NCBI GenBank assembly: GCA_023375785.1
Contig: SZWC01007334.1
Span: 38,399 to 70,172, forward strand
Length of the DNA: 31,774 nt
Source: Penium margaritaceum
Taxonomy: Eukaryota > Streptophyta > Zygnematophyceae > Desmidiales > Peniaceae
Reading direction: 5' to 3'
Of the stretch, positions 10,223-20,143 are shown one piece after another. Made by a program: the position numbers and the translations under genes. Under the pieces are notes generated by a model. That model had not been told where the DNA came from. It made no database searches and saw nothing but the letters and a program-made list of their open reading frames with translations. Positions within the stretch are counted from its first letter, which is position 1. Each line of letters starts with the position of its first letter.

Positions 10223-10646
10223 TGTGGGCCAATAACCCTTTGTCAATGTGCCAGATAGCAACGGTCTAGAAAATGGGTCCTGACATGGGAGGCCGCCAAC
10301 CGCTCTTGGTATTGCAACCAAGATAACATATCACCCTCGAACGAGGGATCCACACTTTATGTTCGTTTGGTTTGCAACCTCACAAAGTCCGCATGTTGGT
10401 CTTTAGTGTCTACCTTTGGTTGGACACTCTGTGAGGAGTCTCAAAGGCAAGAACTGTAAATGGATGCGTGCAAGGTACAAACATTTGTAATTGCAGAGCT
10501 TTGCTAAAGCTTCTGCTTGTAGTGGCTCCACTGGAGCCAACCTCAACCTACAGTCCTACTTGGCGCGTCCTTAGACCGCCAAGTGTCATCCTCAAGGCAG
10601 GCTCTAGTAAGCTTCCTAGAAGCTTCCTCTCCCAGTTTTGGCCACA
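10223..10646 (-). repeat. 5' LTR of copia C-A
   Basis: A 424-bp stretch bounded by TGTGGGCCAA at the left and TTGGCCACA at the right, an imperfect inverted terminal repeat with the TG...CA ends of an LTR. It sits at the distance from gag expected of a 5' LTR. Its partner is not in the window, so the limits rest on the termini only. Confidence 0.65.
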
Positions 10647-10650
10647 AAGA

Positions 10651-10722
10651 AAATTGCGGCTGTCACGGGGATTGAACCCACATCCTTTCATTTGAGACTT
10701 TGGTGCCTATTCACCCAAGCCA
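10651..10722 (-). ncRNA. tRNA-like sequence (tRNA pseudogene or SINE head)
   Basis: On the minus strand the sequence ends with a convincing T-arm, GTGGG TTCAATC CCCGT, followed by the seven-base GACAGCC, and contains the Pol III B-box-like GGTTCAATCC (10678-10669). An A-box-like TGGCTTGGGTGAATAGG lies at 10722-10706. The 5' acceptor strand that should pair with GACAGCC is not found, and the anticodon loop lacks the usual T33, so it is not a working tRNA. It starts four bases from the copia LTR edge. Confidence 0.45.
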
Positions 10723-10882
10723 GAAATGAATGGTTCCTATGATGAGCCACGGGGCACATACTCGTTATGGGCAGTCCATTTCTGGCCCATCTCAGAACAG
10801 ACCAAGGGTACATACTCCATACAGCAGTGCATGCCTTGTGTGTATGTGTAGCTAGCCAGCTAGGCAGTGGAAAAGGTGCATA

Positions 10883-11104
10883 CTATTTCAACAGATGGGT
10901 TTTGTGGCTCTTGAGGCCAGACAAGTTCTGGTACAAGTCTTGATTGACGTGAGCTTTTCGGCCAGTGCCTCCCATTGTGCCACATGTCGTATCGACGGGC
11001 AGCTGCGGGGGCAAAGGAATTGCTGGGCCTGAGGGGTCCATCGCTGGATTAGCCTTTGGGCTAATTGGTATTGCACCTTTTGCAGCAAAAGTTGCTACCA
11101 TCAT
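10883..11104 (-). pseudogene. Gypsy G-C: N-terminal gag fragment
   Basis: A 73-codon frame whose second half matches the gag start of G-B at 30657-30965 step by step: DPSG, then PLPPQLPV against PLPLPEPV, GTMGGTGRKAHVNQD against GTIGGTGQQAQINED, then LSGL and HLL. This is the Pro-rich N-terminus of the family's gag. It stops where homology to G-B stops. Confidence 0.75.
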
Positions 11105-11251
11105 CGGGTTCTTCTAGAGAGCTGCGTTCTTCATGTGATGTTGATCCTCCATTGTTGGAGTATATTCTAGTGACCGTTGCTCGTCACCAGGTACGCTTGC
11201 TATATTCCTCGTTGTCATTGTCCTCCAGTGCTTTTGCGTGTTGATACCAAG

Positions 11252-11769
11252 TATTATACCAAGTGAAACATGGGTGGTTCATAGGAATGAGGTACAAGAG
11301 AGTAAATGATTTGGGGATTTGGGAAAATGGATAACTCGTATCGAGCAATAAGTGTATTTCAATGAAAAGCGTCGAGTGAGTTGATCACATATACAATGAC
11401 AAAAATCATAACGAGACATGTTTTTGGTCTTTGGCGCTCTAGCCAAGCGATACGTGCGAGCTTGCACAATGAGTAGCTGCTTGAGAAGCTACACTGAGAA
11501 GCCGGTGGTCTTAGAGAACGTTGAGATGTTGACCGAATGATATCAAAACTTTGATATGGTTCACAATAGTTTTGTTGACCTTTCTGAAAAGGGGTCAAAG
11601 TATTCAGAACCTTCCAGAAAAGAACATTGGAGGTCGGGGCAGGTGGCCAAAAATTCCCTCGGTCGATCGGTATAGAAATCCTCTAAACGACACACAATGG
11701 GTCACAGATATAAGGGCAAAAGTACCCACATACGGAGTTTATTGACTCATGTACATCAAGGACATAACA
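11252..11769 (-). repeat. LTR of gypsy G-C
   Basis: 518 bp starting TATTATACCAAGTG (family form TGTTACACC) and ending AGGACATAACA (family form GACGTAACA). It shares internal blocks with the other three LTRs of the family, for example GGTTCATAGGAATGAGGTAC near the start and TTGTTGACC two-thirds along. Confidence 0.8.
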
Positions 11770-11920
11770 CCTGCACCGTGAAATGGAGCCAAGGATGAGA
11801 CATACTATGGCGTTGGTCTTTGATCAGTCTCCGGCTGATCTATGTTACGTCTTTGACATACACTAGTCCCTAAACTCCACAAGTACTGTGTTCAATACTT
11901 GTATTCATGTCCTACCACGT

Positions 11921-12475
11921 TGTTACACCGGGCGGGGAGTGGTTGGTTTATAGGGATGAGATATAGAGCAAAACATGTTTCAAGGAATTGAGGCAATGGG
12001 ATGCATTGTTTTTAGCACTAAGTGTACTTTGATGACAAGTGTCAAGTATGTCAAGCGCATGTATACAACAGTGAGAAGTGTAATGAGGCATATGACTGGT
12101 CTTAGGTGCTCGAGTCAAGCAATGCTTACCATCCTTCATCGTGCATGGGCGCTTTGAGAATCTCTAGAAAAAACTTGGGGTTTACAGAACATCGAGGTGC
12201 GGATTTGTAGCTCCACTGAGAAGACGACCAATCAGTACCAAAATGATGTTACGGTGAGCGACACTCCTTTTGTCCATTATAGAAAGTGGTTGAATTTGTC
12301 AAACATTCAGGAACAGAACACTGATGGTCGGGATAGTGGTCAAGACTTCCTCATCTAAACTGTGCAAATAATCATGAATTCAACATGCGGTGGACCATGG
12401 ATGTTATGACAAAACTAATCATGATTAGTGACACTTGAAAAGTTTTAGGGACTCTTGTACATCTGGGATGTAACA
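11921..12475 (-). repeat. 3' LTR of gypsy G-A
   Basis: 555 bp from TGTTACACCGGGCGGG to GGGATGTAACA, with the perfect inverted ends TGTTAC and GTAACA. It is followed on its internal side by a polypurine tract, which fixes it as the 3' LTR of a minus-strand element. Confidence 0.85.
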
Positions 12476-12490
12476 CTTTCCCCCCTTTCC
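12476..12490 (-). promoter_or_regulatory. Polypurine tract of G-A
   Basis: On the minus strand GGAAAGGGGGGAAAG lies directly against the 3' LTR. This is the site from which plus-strand DNA synthesis would be primed in an LTR element, and its place and all-purine content match exactly. Confidence 0.85.
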
Positions 12491-12538
12491 ATTGTGACAT
12501 CACGGCGCGTTAGTAGACGTAGGCCAGTGACACTTGTA

Positions 12539-12700
12539 CTAACCGTCAATCAGATGATCAACGTCTTGGAGGTTGTCATTGTGCTTGTATCTATTGTGCA
12601 TGGCATTGCTACCGTGCTACTTGACCAGATACTTAGTCGTTTTTCCACGATGGTTATGTTTGAGGATATGCTTGATAACATACTTGACATCCTTTTCCAC
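12539..12700 (-). pseudogene. Gypsy G-A: chromodomain
   Basis: A 53-codon segment reading VEKDVKYVIKHILKHNHRG, then KYLVK, a TAG and HG, then NLQDVDHLIDG and a stop. It follows the chromodomain pattern VEKIL-x-HR...YLVKW-x-G...NL...LI, with the aromatic-cage Trp turned into a stop (TGG to TAG). In chromoviruses this domain at the end of integrase reads histone methylation and steers insertion to heterochromatin. Confidence 0.75.
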
Positions 12701-12849
12701 TAGTGTGGATGAGCAATGTCCCTACTGGGGAATCTCCTGTTGGGATCCTGATAGTGCTTGATCTTGCTGATGTGCAATCCTTGATGGATCGTCATGCTGC
12801 CTTGTAGGCAAAGTCAAGTGAGAACCAGTATTTGCATTTGTGAGACCTC

Positions 12850-13781
12850 AAATGGGCCCAACCACTTGGGTTTGAGCTTGGTGAAGTGATGTCCACGTAG
12901 CTTGAACTTCATGGAGCTGAGTAGGACACGATTACCATTGCTGAGTATGTCATTGCTACGATGTTGGTCTGCTACTAGTGTCATCGTTCCTTAAGTATAT
13001 GCAAGGGTCAGGTGTGTTTCTTCCCATACCTTGGATAATTCCTGCGATTGATGTCAACTGCAGGAATAAAGCTTTGGAGTTTCAGTCCGGCCAATGTGAA
13101 CAGACTAAAAATTTACCGTAAACTACTTCAGATGGGTATTTATCTGTTGCAGTGGAAGTCTTCAAGTTGTTTGTGAGCTCAACGGTGGGTAGTTTTGTGA
13201 CACAATCAGTTTCATGGTACTCATTTAATGTGTACAGGAGTTGTTCGAGCATCCGATCTATCCACTTGGTCTGCCGAACGATTTGCTAATGGAATGCTGT
13301 CAACAGTTGGATCTGGATGCCATAACGCATCATCAATTTACACCAAAAATGGCTAATGAAGCGTTCTTCTATGTCGTTGATGATTGTACGTGGTACCCCG
13401 TGTAGCTGTACAATCTGATTAAGAGACGACCGTGCCGTTTCTTCTGCAATGACGGAGGTCATTTTGGAGATGGACTGCACAATATTGAATAATGTGTCCA
13501 CCACCATAAGGATGAGGTCATATTCCTCCAGAGATATATGCCGTCCTATCACGAAGTCCATGCTCACATTGATCCATGGATTTTTTGGAGTAGGGAGTGG
13601 TTGGAGCATTCCCACTAGCTTCGTGCCATGTGATGTTTGTCATGTACAAAAGCCGCATGATTTGTATAGTGCTGCAATGACGGTCTACATTCGTTCCCAC
13701 CTGTTTCACCAGTTTCTTGAGAATCTTGTCCTTGGCAAAGTGTCCACCTAGACCGGTGTCGTGGTACTCCTTTAATATCAT
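12850..13781 (-). pseudogene. Gypsy G-A: integrase, catalytic Glu replaced by Lys
   Basis: Begins with the zinc-binding region (ILKEYHDTGLGGHFAKDKIL at about 13780-13720), then PLPTPKNPWINVSMDFVIG with the first catalytic Asp, MVVDT, and TIINDIEERFISHFW with the second Asp. The third motif should be GQTERVNR but reads RQTKWIDR, giving Lys from codon 13267-13265, preceded by a stop (AFH-TAG). Beyond it KLKPKWLGPFEV (about 12880) and LHISKIKHYQ form the usual C-terminal region. Several frame changes and stops make it non-functional. Confidence 0.85.
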
Positions 13782-13834
13782 CCATCATAGCACCTAGTTT
13801 GGGGGTGCGATGACTTGGCAAGTGAATCTTTGTC

Positions 13835-14340
13835 ACCAATAGGAGGCATCAAAGCAGAACTTGGGGTTTTTGGTTTTTTTCAACTCCTTGTAACTCTTGA
13901 CCAATAGTATCGCAATGTATGAAACACATTCGATGAGAAACGTCTTGATATTGGCCATCAAGATGAATCGCTGACTCAGAGCATCCATTGGATTTGTTTT
14001 TTCATACCAATACTTAATGTTGTAGTCGAAGGTGCACTCAAGGAACTCCATCCATGGAGTCTGTCGACATCTCAGATTTGGCTGAATCTTGAGGTTCTTA
14101 AGTCTGTGGTGGTCGGTGAAGACGAAGCATCCTTGGCATTCGGGATGGCACTACCATGTCTAGAACATGTACACAATCACCAACATCTCTTCTTTTTGCA
14201 TCACATAATTCAGTTCCGGTCCTCATGGTTGTCGAGACATAAACACGACAGGTTGTTCTCCAACGCCGTTGTCTTACATTAAAAATACTTTGATTGCATA
14301 ATCGCACACATCGGTGGCCATGATATAATCCACCGTTGGA
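13835..14340 (-). pseudogene. Gypsy G-A: RNase H
   Basis: Removes the RNA template during cDNA synthesis. It reads VDYIMATDVCDYAIKVFL (catalytic Asp in TDVCD where the family has TDASD), GEQPVVFMSRQP, ELNYVMQKEEML (catalytic Glu), FVFTDHHRLKNLKIQ (Asp-His), and ends CTFDYNIKYWYEKTNPMDALSQR, the ADALSR motif before integrase. At least four stops interrupt the frame. Confidence 0.85.
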
Positions 14341-15190
14341 TCCACCAATTAAAGGGCTAGCATTGAGGTCAGATTGTCTCTAGAAAACGTAGATGATTCT
14401 TGTTCGTAGTCCCCCAACTCCACTCAATAGTTTTAAGACCAGAGAGAGGGGCTAAAACCCAAGTGTAATCCTGTATAAACTGATGGTAGTGGCTGCAGAA
14501 CCCAAAAATCACCTGTATGTCTCAAACGTTTGACGACGTCGGCCAACCAGTGACCACCACCATTTTCTTTGAGTCCACGGTGATACATCCGCCGCTGATG
14601 ATGTGGTCCAAAAACGTGATCAAGCGGCAACCAAAGTCTCATGTCGAGAGTTTTCCATATAGTCTCTCTCGTCGTAAAATTTTGACAACTATTTAGACAT
14701 GTCCATTGCGCTCTTCTGGGTGCGACAGTACACTACACGGTATTCCTAAGGTATACAACAAGATAGTCATTGAGGTATGACCGGAAAACACTGTCTATTG
14801 TTGCCATAAATGTTGTAGGGGCATTTGTGAGTCCAACTGAAATAACCGTGAACTCAAAGTGCTCGTTTCTATTGCCAAAAAATGGCTTTTGATGTCCTTA
14901 TTGGACATGGGAATCTGGTGGTAGCCGCTGCGTAGGTCAAATTTCGTGAAACTTTTCTCCATGTGGAGTTGGTTGAGAATTTCCTCTGCTCGCAGAGGGG
15001 GTAGCAGTTCTTTATTGTGATGCCGTCTAATGTTTGATAATTCACAAACATTCACATCTCACCTGTTTTAATTTTCGGGAAAAGAACAGGTGTTGCGTAG
15101 GACGACATGGATGGCTTGATGAACCCACAATCTAGCATCCTGTCCAGTTGCTTTCTGAGTCCGGTTAGGTGGTGGTCGCTCATTGGACTG
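14341..15190 (-). pseudogene. Gypsy G-A: reverse transcriptase, YLDD changed to YLRN
   Basis: Starts at VKGNSPMSDHHLTGLRKQLD (about 15190), then LDCGFIKPSMSSYATPVLF, VNYQTLDGITIKNCYPL, and KSFTKFDLRSGYHQIPM with the first catalytic Asp. The active-site box should be YLDD but reads VVYLRN (codons 14747-14742) followed by TVstop, so both catalytic Asp are lost. The C-terminal part, with the FGPHHQRR-like and FWVLQPLPS-like segments near 14600-14450, is frameshifted. Confidence 0.85.
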
Positions 15191-15940
15191 TTTCCTTTTA
15201 CCATTGGTCTGCTACCCGGCTAAAGTTCTGTCTTCTGATTGACGCTGCGTTACGGAGGTGACTCTCAAGGTGTTTTTTGGGGAAAAACCCCTTCAAAATC
15301 CTCAACAAGGGATGCAAACTCCTCCGGAACGATTGGGAATTTGTCAAGTGTTGAGGCTGATGAGGTCGGTGTTTTCATATCTGGTGTTTTATTCTCCTCT
15401 GCTTACTTTGTCTCCATGTGGATGGACCACGTGTACACTCTATGTCACAGATATGATTTGGCTACATCTAGGTGTATTAGCTACGTGTGACATTTTGTGA
15501 CCAGTGCAACTTCCTATGATGCCTCCTCCTCTGTTGATTCCTATCACCGCTGTTGCATTATGGAGCGCTCAATCAAAGGCAAGTTTTCTTTCTTTCCACT
15601 AATGCTGACGCAGACTACGCCGCTTCTCCAGTCTACCTGTGAATTGTGCTGGTACATGTGATATTGTCCGAGGATAATTTTGTGGTCACTCATTGGAAAA
15701 GTCATCCATACAGTTATGTCAAGCAGATTTCTGATCTATGGTCAAAGTGGTCCGTAAGGTCAACAGCTCCGAGTCATACATTGATGATTCTTCCTTGAAA
15801 CACCCTTGGCTTAGCTTGTACATCCAGCTTTTGACTTGTCTTTGCTCATAAAACTGTGGGAACCTCCACCATCCAGTAGTGCCAGTTCCGTTCTGACTTC
15901 TACACCCCCCCCCCCCCCCCCCCCCCATGATACTTGTAGC
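15191..15940 (-). pseudogene. Gypsy G-A: protease region and conserved pre-RT linker
   Basis: The linker reads TLDKFPIVPEEFASLVEDF and EGVFPQKTP at about 15370-15270, matching TPEKFTAVPKEFAKIIKEF and EGVFLDELP of G-B. The protease at about 15930-15850 is badly frameshifted. Fragments such as NWHYWMV match G-B's equivalent out-of-frame reading, and the region is disrupted by a 22-base C homopolymer. No protease Asp can be assigned with confidence. Confidence 0.6.
15905..15926. repeat. 22-bp uninterrupted poly(C)/poly(G) tract
   Basis: 22 consecutive C on the plus strand in the protease region of G-A. The equivalent place in G-B (about 29590-29605) has a short C-rich run (ACAACCCCTCGG), so the tract probably grew by slippage or is a basecalling error. 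Confidence 0.95.
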
Positions 15941-16160
15941 ATTATTTCCGGTTAGTTGTCCTCGTATTCCTAGTCAATTTTTTGATCTCAGAAAACTCTG
16001 TCTACCAAAACGAGAGCCACTTGGATGGGCGATTGTTTAGCGTAGATTACTTTGACTGGACAGTATGTTCACCGTCTACTCCTTCCCTTTTGCCATTTTC
16101 CAAATCCTCTCTGTTTCTCTATGACTTTTGTCCCTGCTTGGCCTATTGTTCCCATTTCTA

Positions 16161-17330
16161 CCTTTCGCGCCAGATTTGACCTGGATTCTTGCAAGTCCAG
16201 CATAGCATTGGTTGAAAGCGTCAATCTCCATCCAAGATGAGGTTTCTTTCAACTGTGACTTCCCTCCACCATGATATGGATTGTGGTCTTGGGGTCTCCA
16301 ATAGTTGTATTCCTATATACGAGTGTTGTGGTTGGCACTGTCGATGTAATCAGATGAACCAATTTTTCATGGAAGGTCTTCCTAGATGTTGCGCATGGCT
16401 ATTGCTCACCTGATGTCATGCTTTTGGATGTTGTTATAGTATAAATCGAGTTTTTTAGGGGTGAGGTCACTGCTGGTGATGATTCTGCAGAAACATTTTG
16501 TGTACTCCACCATGCCGGACTACTGACATAGGTGTTGAAGCTTGTACCGTGTGTCATATGTCTTGTTCATCATCCCAAAATGTGTGGGTATAGAGTGTGT
16601 TTATTCCATCCAAGATTCATGCCACGTTTACCTTATCTTTTCAAGAGGTAGAAAGCATGTAGTGGAATATGTGAGAGCGGTCACATGAGCTGCTAATCTA
16701 TCTCCGATGATCTCCTGGTGCCGTTTGATAGTCTTTAAGTCCGACCACCAACTCAAAGCCACGTCATGCAAAATCAAGGCCGCAACGTCAGTTTTAGCTT
16801 TGTCATTCTTTATCCCAGCAGCGGTGAATTGAACCTCCAAGTGTGTGAGCCACATCTGGACTGTCAATACGCTTTATTTTGCTGAATCGAATGGCTCAAG
16901 AGGTGTTGGTCAATTTTGGGGCTTGCTCGAGAGTCGTATACTTCTCTTGGTGAGTGCTTCTTCTTGTGCGTGCACATTTTGAAACTTTTCCACTGAGGTA
17001 TTGAAGTTTTTGAGTAGATGGGTATTGAGGCTTTTGAGTCCCGAAAACATCTGGTACATGTCTTTGATCATTTGAGCATCTTGATTGCTGCCTTACATTG
17101 TGACAGGTGTTGTCCCGGCGGGCGACGGCAGAGGTGAAGGGTTTACTAGGCCCAAGGGTCCATCACCAATATGGCAGTCAAGGTTGTTGATGCTGCACCA
17201 TTTACTTTGAAGATTGCCGTTGCTGCCTGGTTCATCTCGAGAGCATCGTTGACCATGTGCTGCTGATCCTCCATTGCCAGATTAATCTTCAATAACTGTT
17301 TATTTTCACTGGGTACGATCGCTCTTCACC
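16161..17330 (-). pseudogene. Gypsy G-A: gag with degenerate zinc knuckle
   Basis: Capsid protein remnant. The best block is at 16867-16700: VQMWLTHLEVQFTAAGIKND, KAKTDVAALIL and ALSWWSDLKTIKRHQE, the retrotransposon gag pattern with its WW pair; G-B has the same GLRWWSDLKAIQRQQE. A zinc knuckle at 16202-16161 reads C-WT-C-KNPG-Q-IWRE-R, with the His and last Cys of CCHC lost. Stops and shifts lie between these blocks. Confidence 0.8.
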
Positions 17331-17390
17331 GTTTTCTTCGTGAGGTTGGTGAACTTCTTGTCAGTGGCAATGTGCTGATGACTCATGCGA

Positions 17391-18384
17391 GTTTTTTGCC
17401 TTGTACTTGATGCGTCGACTATGTCAGAAACCGGGATGCGGTTCTAACGTGGCCCGATGGTTCTATTGTATTCACGGCTAAGTTTTGTGCGGGTGGTTCT
17501 GAGTCTAAGCATGAGCTTTCTGGTTGCCTCACCCTATGTTTCTGGCAGTTGAAGAAAAATGCGAGACAGTCACTTTTGCGAAGGGAATAACGCAATTTTG
17601 CATTAGTTTTCCAACATGGACATGACATGAACATTTATAGGGCTAGTCATAAGCTATCCAATGCACCAAAATGTGCACGGTTTGGATCACCGTAGCTCCC
17701 GCTACGTCAGCCAAAGCGCAGCATCTCAAATCAGCCACTCAGTCGGCGGCACGTACCACGTCGCCCGCCGAGGCGCCCTCACACATCAATGACCCATCAA
17801 AACGGCAATTCCGGAGGCACAGATGTCCCTACGTGTAGCGGCGGAGCTCCTTGCGCCTTTGGGGTCTGTTTTGATGAGTTATTCATCGTGTTTGGTCATG
17901 GGGATTGATGTGGTTCAAAACCTGTTCGTGGACCTGCAGTCAGAATTTTGACTGAGTAACAAACTGTACTACTGAGTTTCGGACTCCGAGCCAGGATTTT
18001 GGCTAAGTCCCTCAGTAACAAACTGCACTCCTGAAATCCGGCGGATCATCCACCGGATGCCTCGGCAGCTCTTCCGGAGCAAAATCACCAGATGGAATTT
18101 TGTTACTCGTTCCGGTCAATTATTCATCGGAAGTCGGCTCCCAGAGCCGCCGCGCACACTCCAACTTTGGAAGCCCATATCTCCCTCGTTACTGGTCCGT
18201 TTCCGGTGAAACAACTTCCACCTGGTTCAGCGACTTGTCAAATTTCAGGGGCAAGCCTCTATTGTAGGATCCGAGAAATAATCAAGTCGCAGATCCAACG
18301 ACGAGGTGGATGGTTCTCTCTCTGGTGGCTCGTCAGCGCCTCCCTGCGCCGCACTTTGGCATGCAGAGGGGTAAATCCTCAACA
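17391..18384. other. About 1 kb of extra DNA between G-A leader and right LTR
   Basis: In G-B and G-C the primer site lies two or three bases from the LTR. In G-A the matching leader (GGCAATGTGCTGATG near 17371-17385, compare GGCCGATGTGCTTTGATACC in G-B) is followed by about 1 kb that resembles no part of the element. It holds an imperfect direct repeat of CAGTAACAAACTG-like sequence (about 17955 and 18014) and short open frames in both strands, none recognised. It could be a later insertion, or the DNA between a truncated G-A and an unrelated solo LTR. Confidence 0.6.
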
Positions 18385-18938
18385 GGCTACACCGAGCGGG
18401 ACGTGGATGGTTCACAGGGATGAGTTTCAGAACAAAGGATGTTTCACGGAATTGGGACACTTGGATAATTGGTGTTTTGCAGTAAGCGTACTTGGATGAA
18501 AAGTGTTGAACATGTTGAGCGTATCTATACAACAATGAGTGACACAACGAGGCATATGATGGGTCTTGGACGCTTGAGTCAAGTGAAATGTGCAACGCCA
18601 TGTAGTGAGTGGTCACTTTGAGAAAGTCTGGCGAGAAGTCGGAGGGTCTTAAGAAGGTTGAGGCGTGATTTCATAGAAGTTTAGCGCTATCGAGAAGTCA
18701 GCTGAACAGTCTTGAAACTTTGATAAATTTTGTGACCATTCCATTGACCATTCTAGAAACTGGTCAAATGTTTCGGAACCTTTGGGAACAGAATAATGGA
18801 GGTTCAGACAGGTTGCAAAGATAACCTTGGCTGAATGGCATAGAAATCTTGAAGTTGACGCGCTGTAGGCCACACATGCAATGACACAAATTCCCACTCA
18901 CGGAGTTCGAGGAACTCGTGTACGTGTGGGACGTAACC
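18385..18938 (-). repeat. Right-hand (5') LTR of G-A, or a neighbouring solo LTR
   Basis: About 554 bp from GGCTACACCGAGCGGGACG to TGGGACGTAAC. It shares with the other LTRs the early block GGATGGTTCACAGGGATGAG and the later CATTGACCATTCTAGAAACTGGTCAAA. The outer bases have mutated (GG for TG on the left, CC for CA on the right). No primer site is next to it, so its membership in G-A rests on orientation, length and distance. Confidence 0.72.
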
Positions 18939-20143
18939 CATGCGACACTCTGCGAGTTTGTATATTGATCAGCCATGGGCATCTTGGCCAGCTGCCCTGA
19001 CATCCAGCGTTCCATTCCGGAAGTATGTAAATTGTTAGGCCACTTCTCAAACGTTTTGACGCAGCTATCGCAAAACACATCAATTCTTTAGTGCTTGAGC
19101 CAACTTCTTGACAGCACTATTCTTTCATGAAGACATGCCTGATATTTCCAAAATCCTCTGGCTTCTCTGTGAATTTTCTCTAAGCATCCTATCACGATGC
19201 GGCATTAGATGCCACTCGAATTGGGCTCCAAAGATCCTAGGTGTTACATCGCTCACATTTACGAGTCCCTTACTACCACTGTATGTGGAGCATTTTATTC
19301 CTTGCATTTGTGGCCCACAGCTTGTTGACCTCCGTTCCTTTATGTCCGGACGAGGGAGCCACAAGCTTCCTGGAGCTCCAATGTTTTGTTCCATAATTTT
19401 ATGCCATGTTCGACAAATTTTGATGAGTGTAAAAAAAAAAATATCCCTGTAATGTTTCTAGAAGCTCAAACACTCACTTTCCACACATCCACTATCAATC
19501 TAGAGATGTCAGGGACACGAGGGAAGTATATAGGTTCACTTGATTCAGCTAGTCTGAAGCATCTGTGGCATCAAAACAGACAAAATACAAGCAAAAGAGT
19601 TGAAGAGCAGTCAGCATGAGCAGTAGCCTCGTTGGCAGACGAGCGAGTGAGCTCCGACCTTGCCAAGCCAGCGTGCTAGTTGATTCTCACTCTGGCAAGG
19701 ACAATCCCAAACAAATGTTTTCATAGGCTGACCAAATTATTATCACCATGCCCATTGTGCCCTAGTCTCAAGTTTATGACTGCTGTAAACCACGGACCCA
19801 GGAAAATCTGAAGCTGTCAACCAAATCACTATTGCTTAGCAGAATTCTGGTTGGATCAGCCTTTTCCATCCTTTAGCCGCCAACACGTCCCTGTTCATCT
19901 CAAGAATGTGCCCATGTATGAATAGCAGCCAGGGGATCATCAGAACTGTCCATGTATGCACATAATAATTTCTCTTCCATGAACCCGTGGTGGACGTGCT
20001 CATCAGTACAAAAATGCGATGCAAAGCATGAACAATGAGGATGCATGACGAGTGCTTGATACACACACAAAGGTACAGATTTAGCAGCAAGTACCCCATC
20101 AAACATTACACATGCATGTAGGAGAGGCCACCAGCTGTGACTA
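18939..20143. other. Unassigned DNA between G-A and copia C-B
   Basis: Short frames on both strands have no recognisable motif. There is an A11-type run at about 19430-19441 and a stem-forming pair CCTTGCCA / TGGCAAGG at about 19658 and 19693. The right part may include the untranslated tail or LTR of C-B, which should lie left of 20144, but I cannot find TG...CA borders. Confidence 0.5.

Larger units (their letters stand above)
5806..10646 (-). mobile_element. Ty1/copia retrotransposon C-A, 3' end missing
   Basis: Read on the minus strand the order is LTR (10646-10223), leader, gag, zinc knuckle, protease, integrase, RT, RNase H. Integrase before RT defines the copia superfamily. The element stops inside RNase H at the poly(A) of the LINE, and the rest with the 3' LTR is presumably left of the window. 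It was probably one gag-pol frame. I count about eight in-frame stops and two frameshifts (near 7590 and 6482), so it is dead. Most of the stops replace Trp, Gln or Arg codons and fit C-to-T or G-to-A changes. Confidence 0.93.
10880..11769 (-). mobile_element. Ty3/gypsy fragment G-C (start of gag plus 5' LTR)
   Basis: A short remnant of the same gypsy family as G-A and G-B, read on the minus strand. LTR at 11252-11769, degraded primer site just left of it (minus strand TTGGTATCAACACG, ending at 11250), then the N-terminal part of gag. Homology to G-B gag stops near 10880-10890, so the rest of the element is gone. Its right edge lies 151 bp from the left LTR of G-A. Confidence 0.82.
11921..18938 (-). 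mobile_element. Ty3/gypsy chromovirus G-A with both LTRs, defective
   Basis: Minus-strand order: LTR 18938-18385, about 1 kb of extra DNA, gag, protease and linker, RT, RNase H, integrase, chromodomain, polypurine tract, LTR 12475-11921. RT before integrase marks Ty3/gypsy, and the C-terminal chromodomain marks a chromovirus. The two LTRs are of near-equal length but look quite different by eye, implying an old insertion or that the right LTR belongs to another copy. Many stops and frameshifts are present, and the catalytic residues of RT and integrase are gone. I find no clear five-base target duplication. Confidence 0.88.

Noticed and set aside
10651..10722. A functional tRNA gene
   Set aside because: The 5' acceptor strand does not pair with GACAGCC and the anticodon loop lacks the conserved T, so only a tRNA-like remnant is claimed.
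11770..11920. Internal domain between two LTRs (a very short element)
   Set aside because: Only 151 bp separate the LTRs, with no primer site or polypurine tract on the proper sides. These are neighbouring ends of two elements, G-C and G-A.
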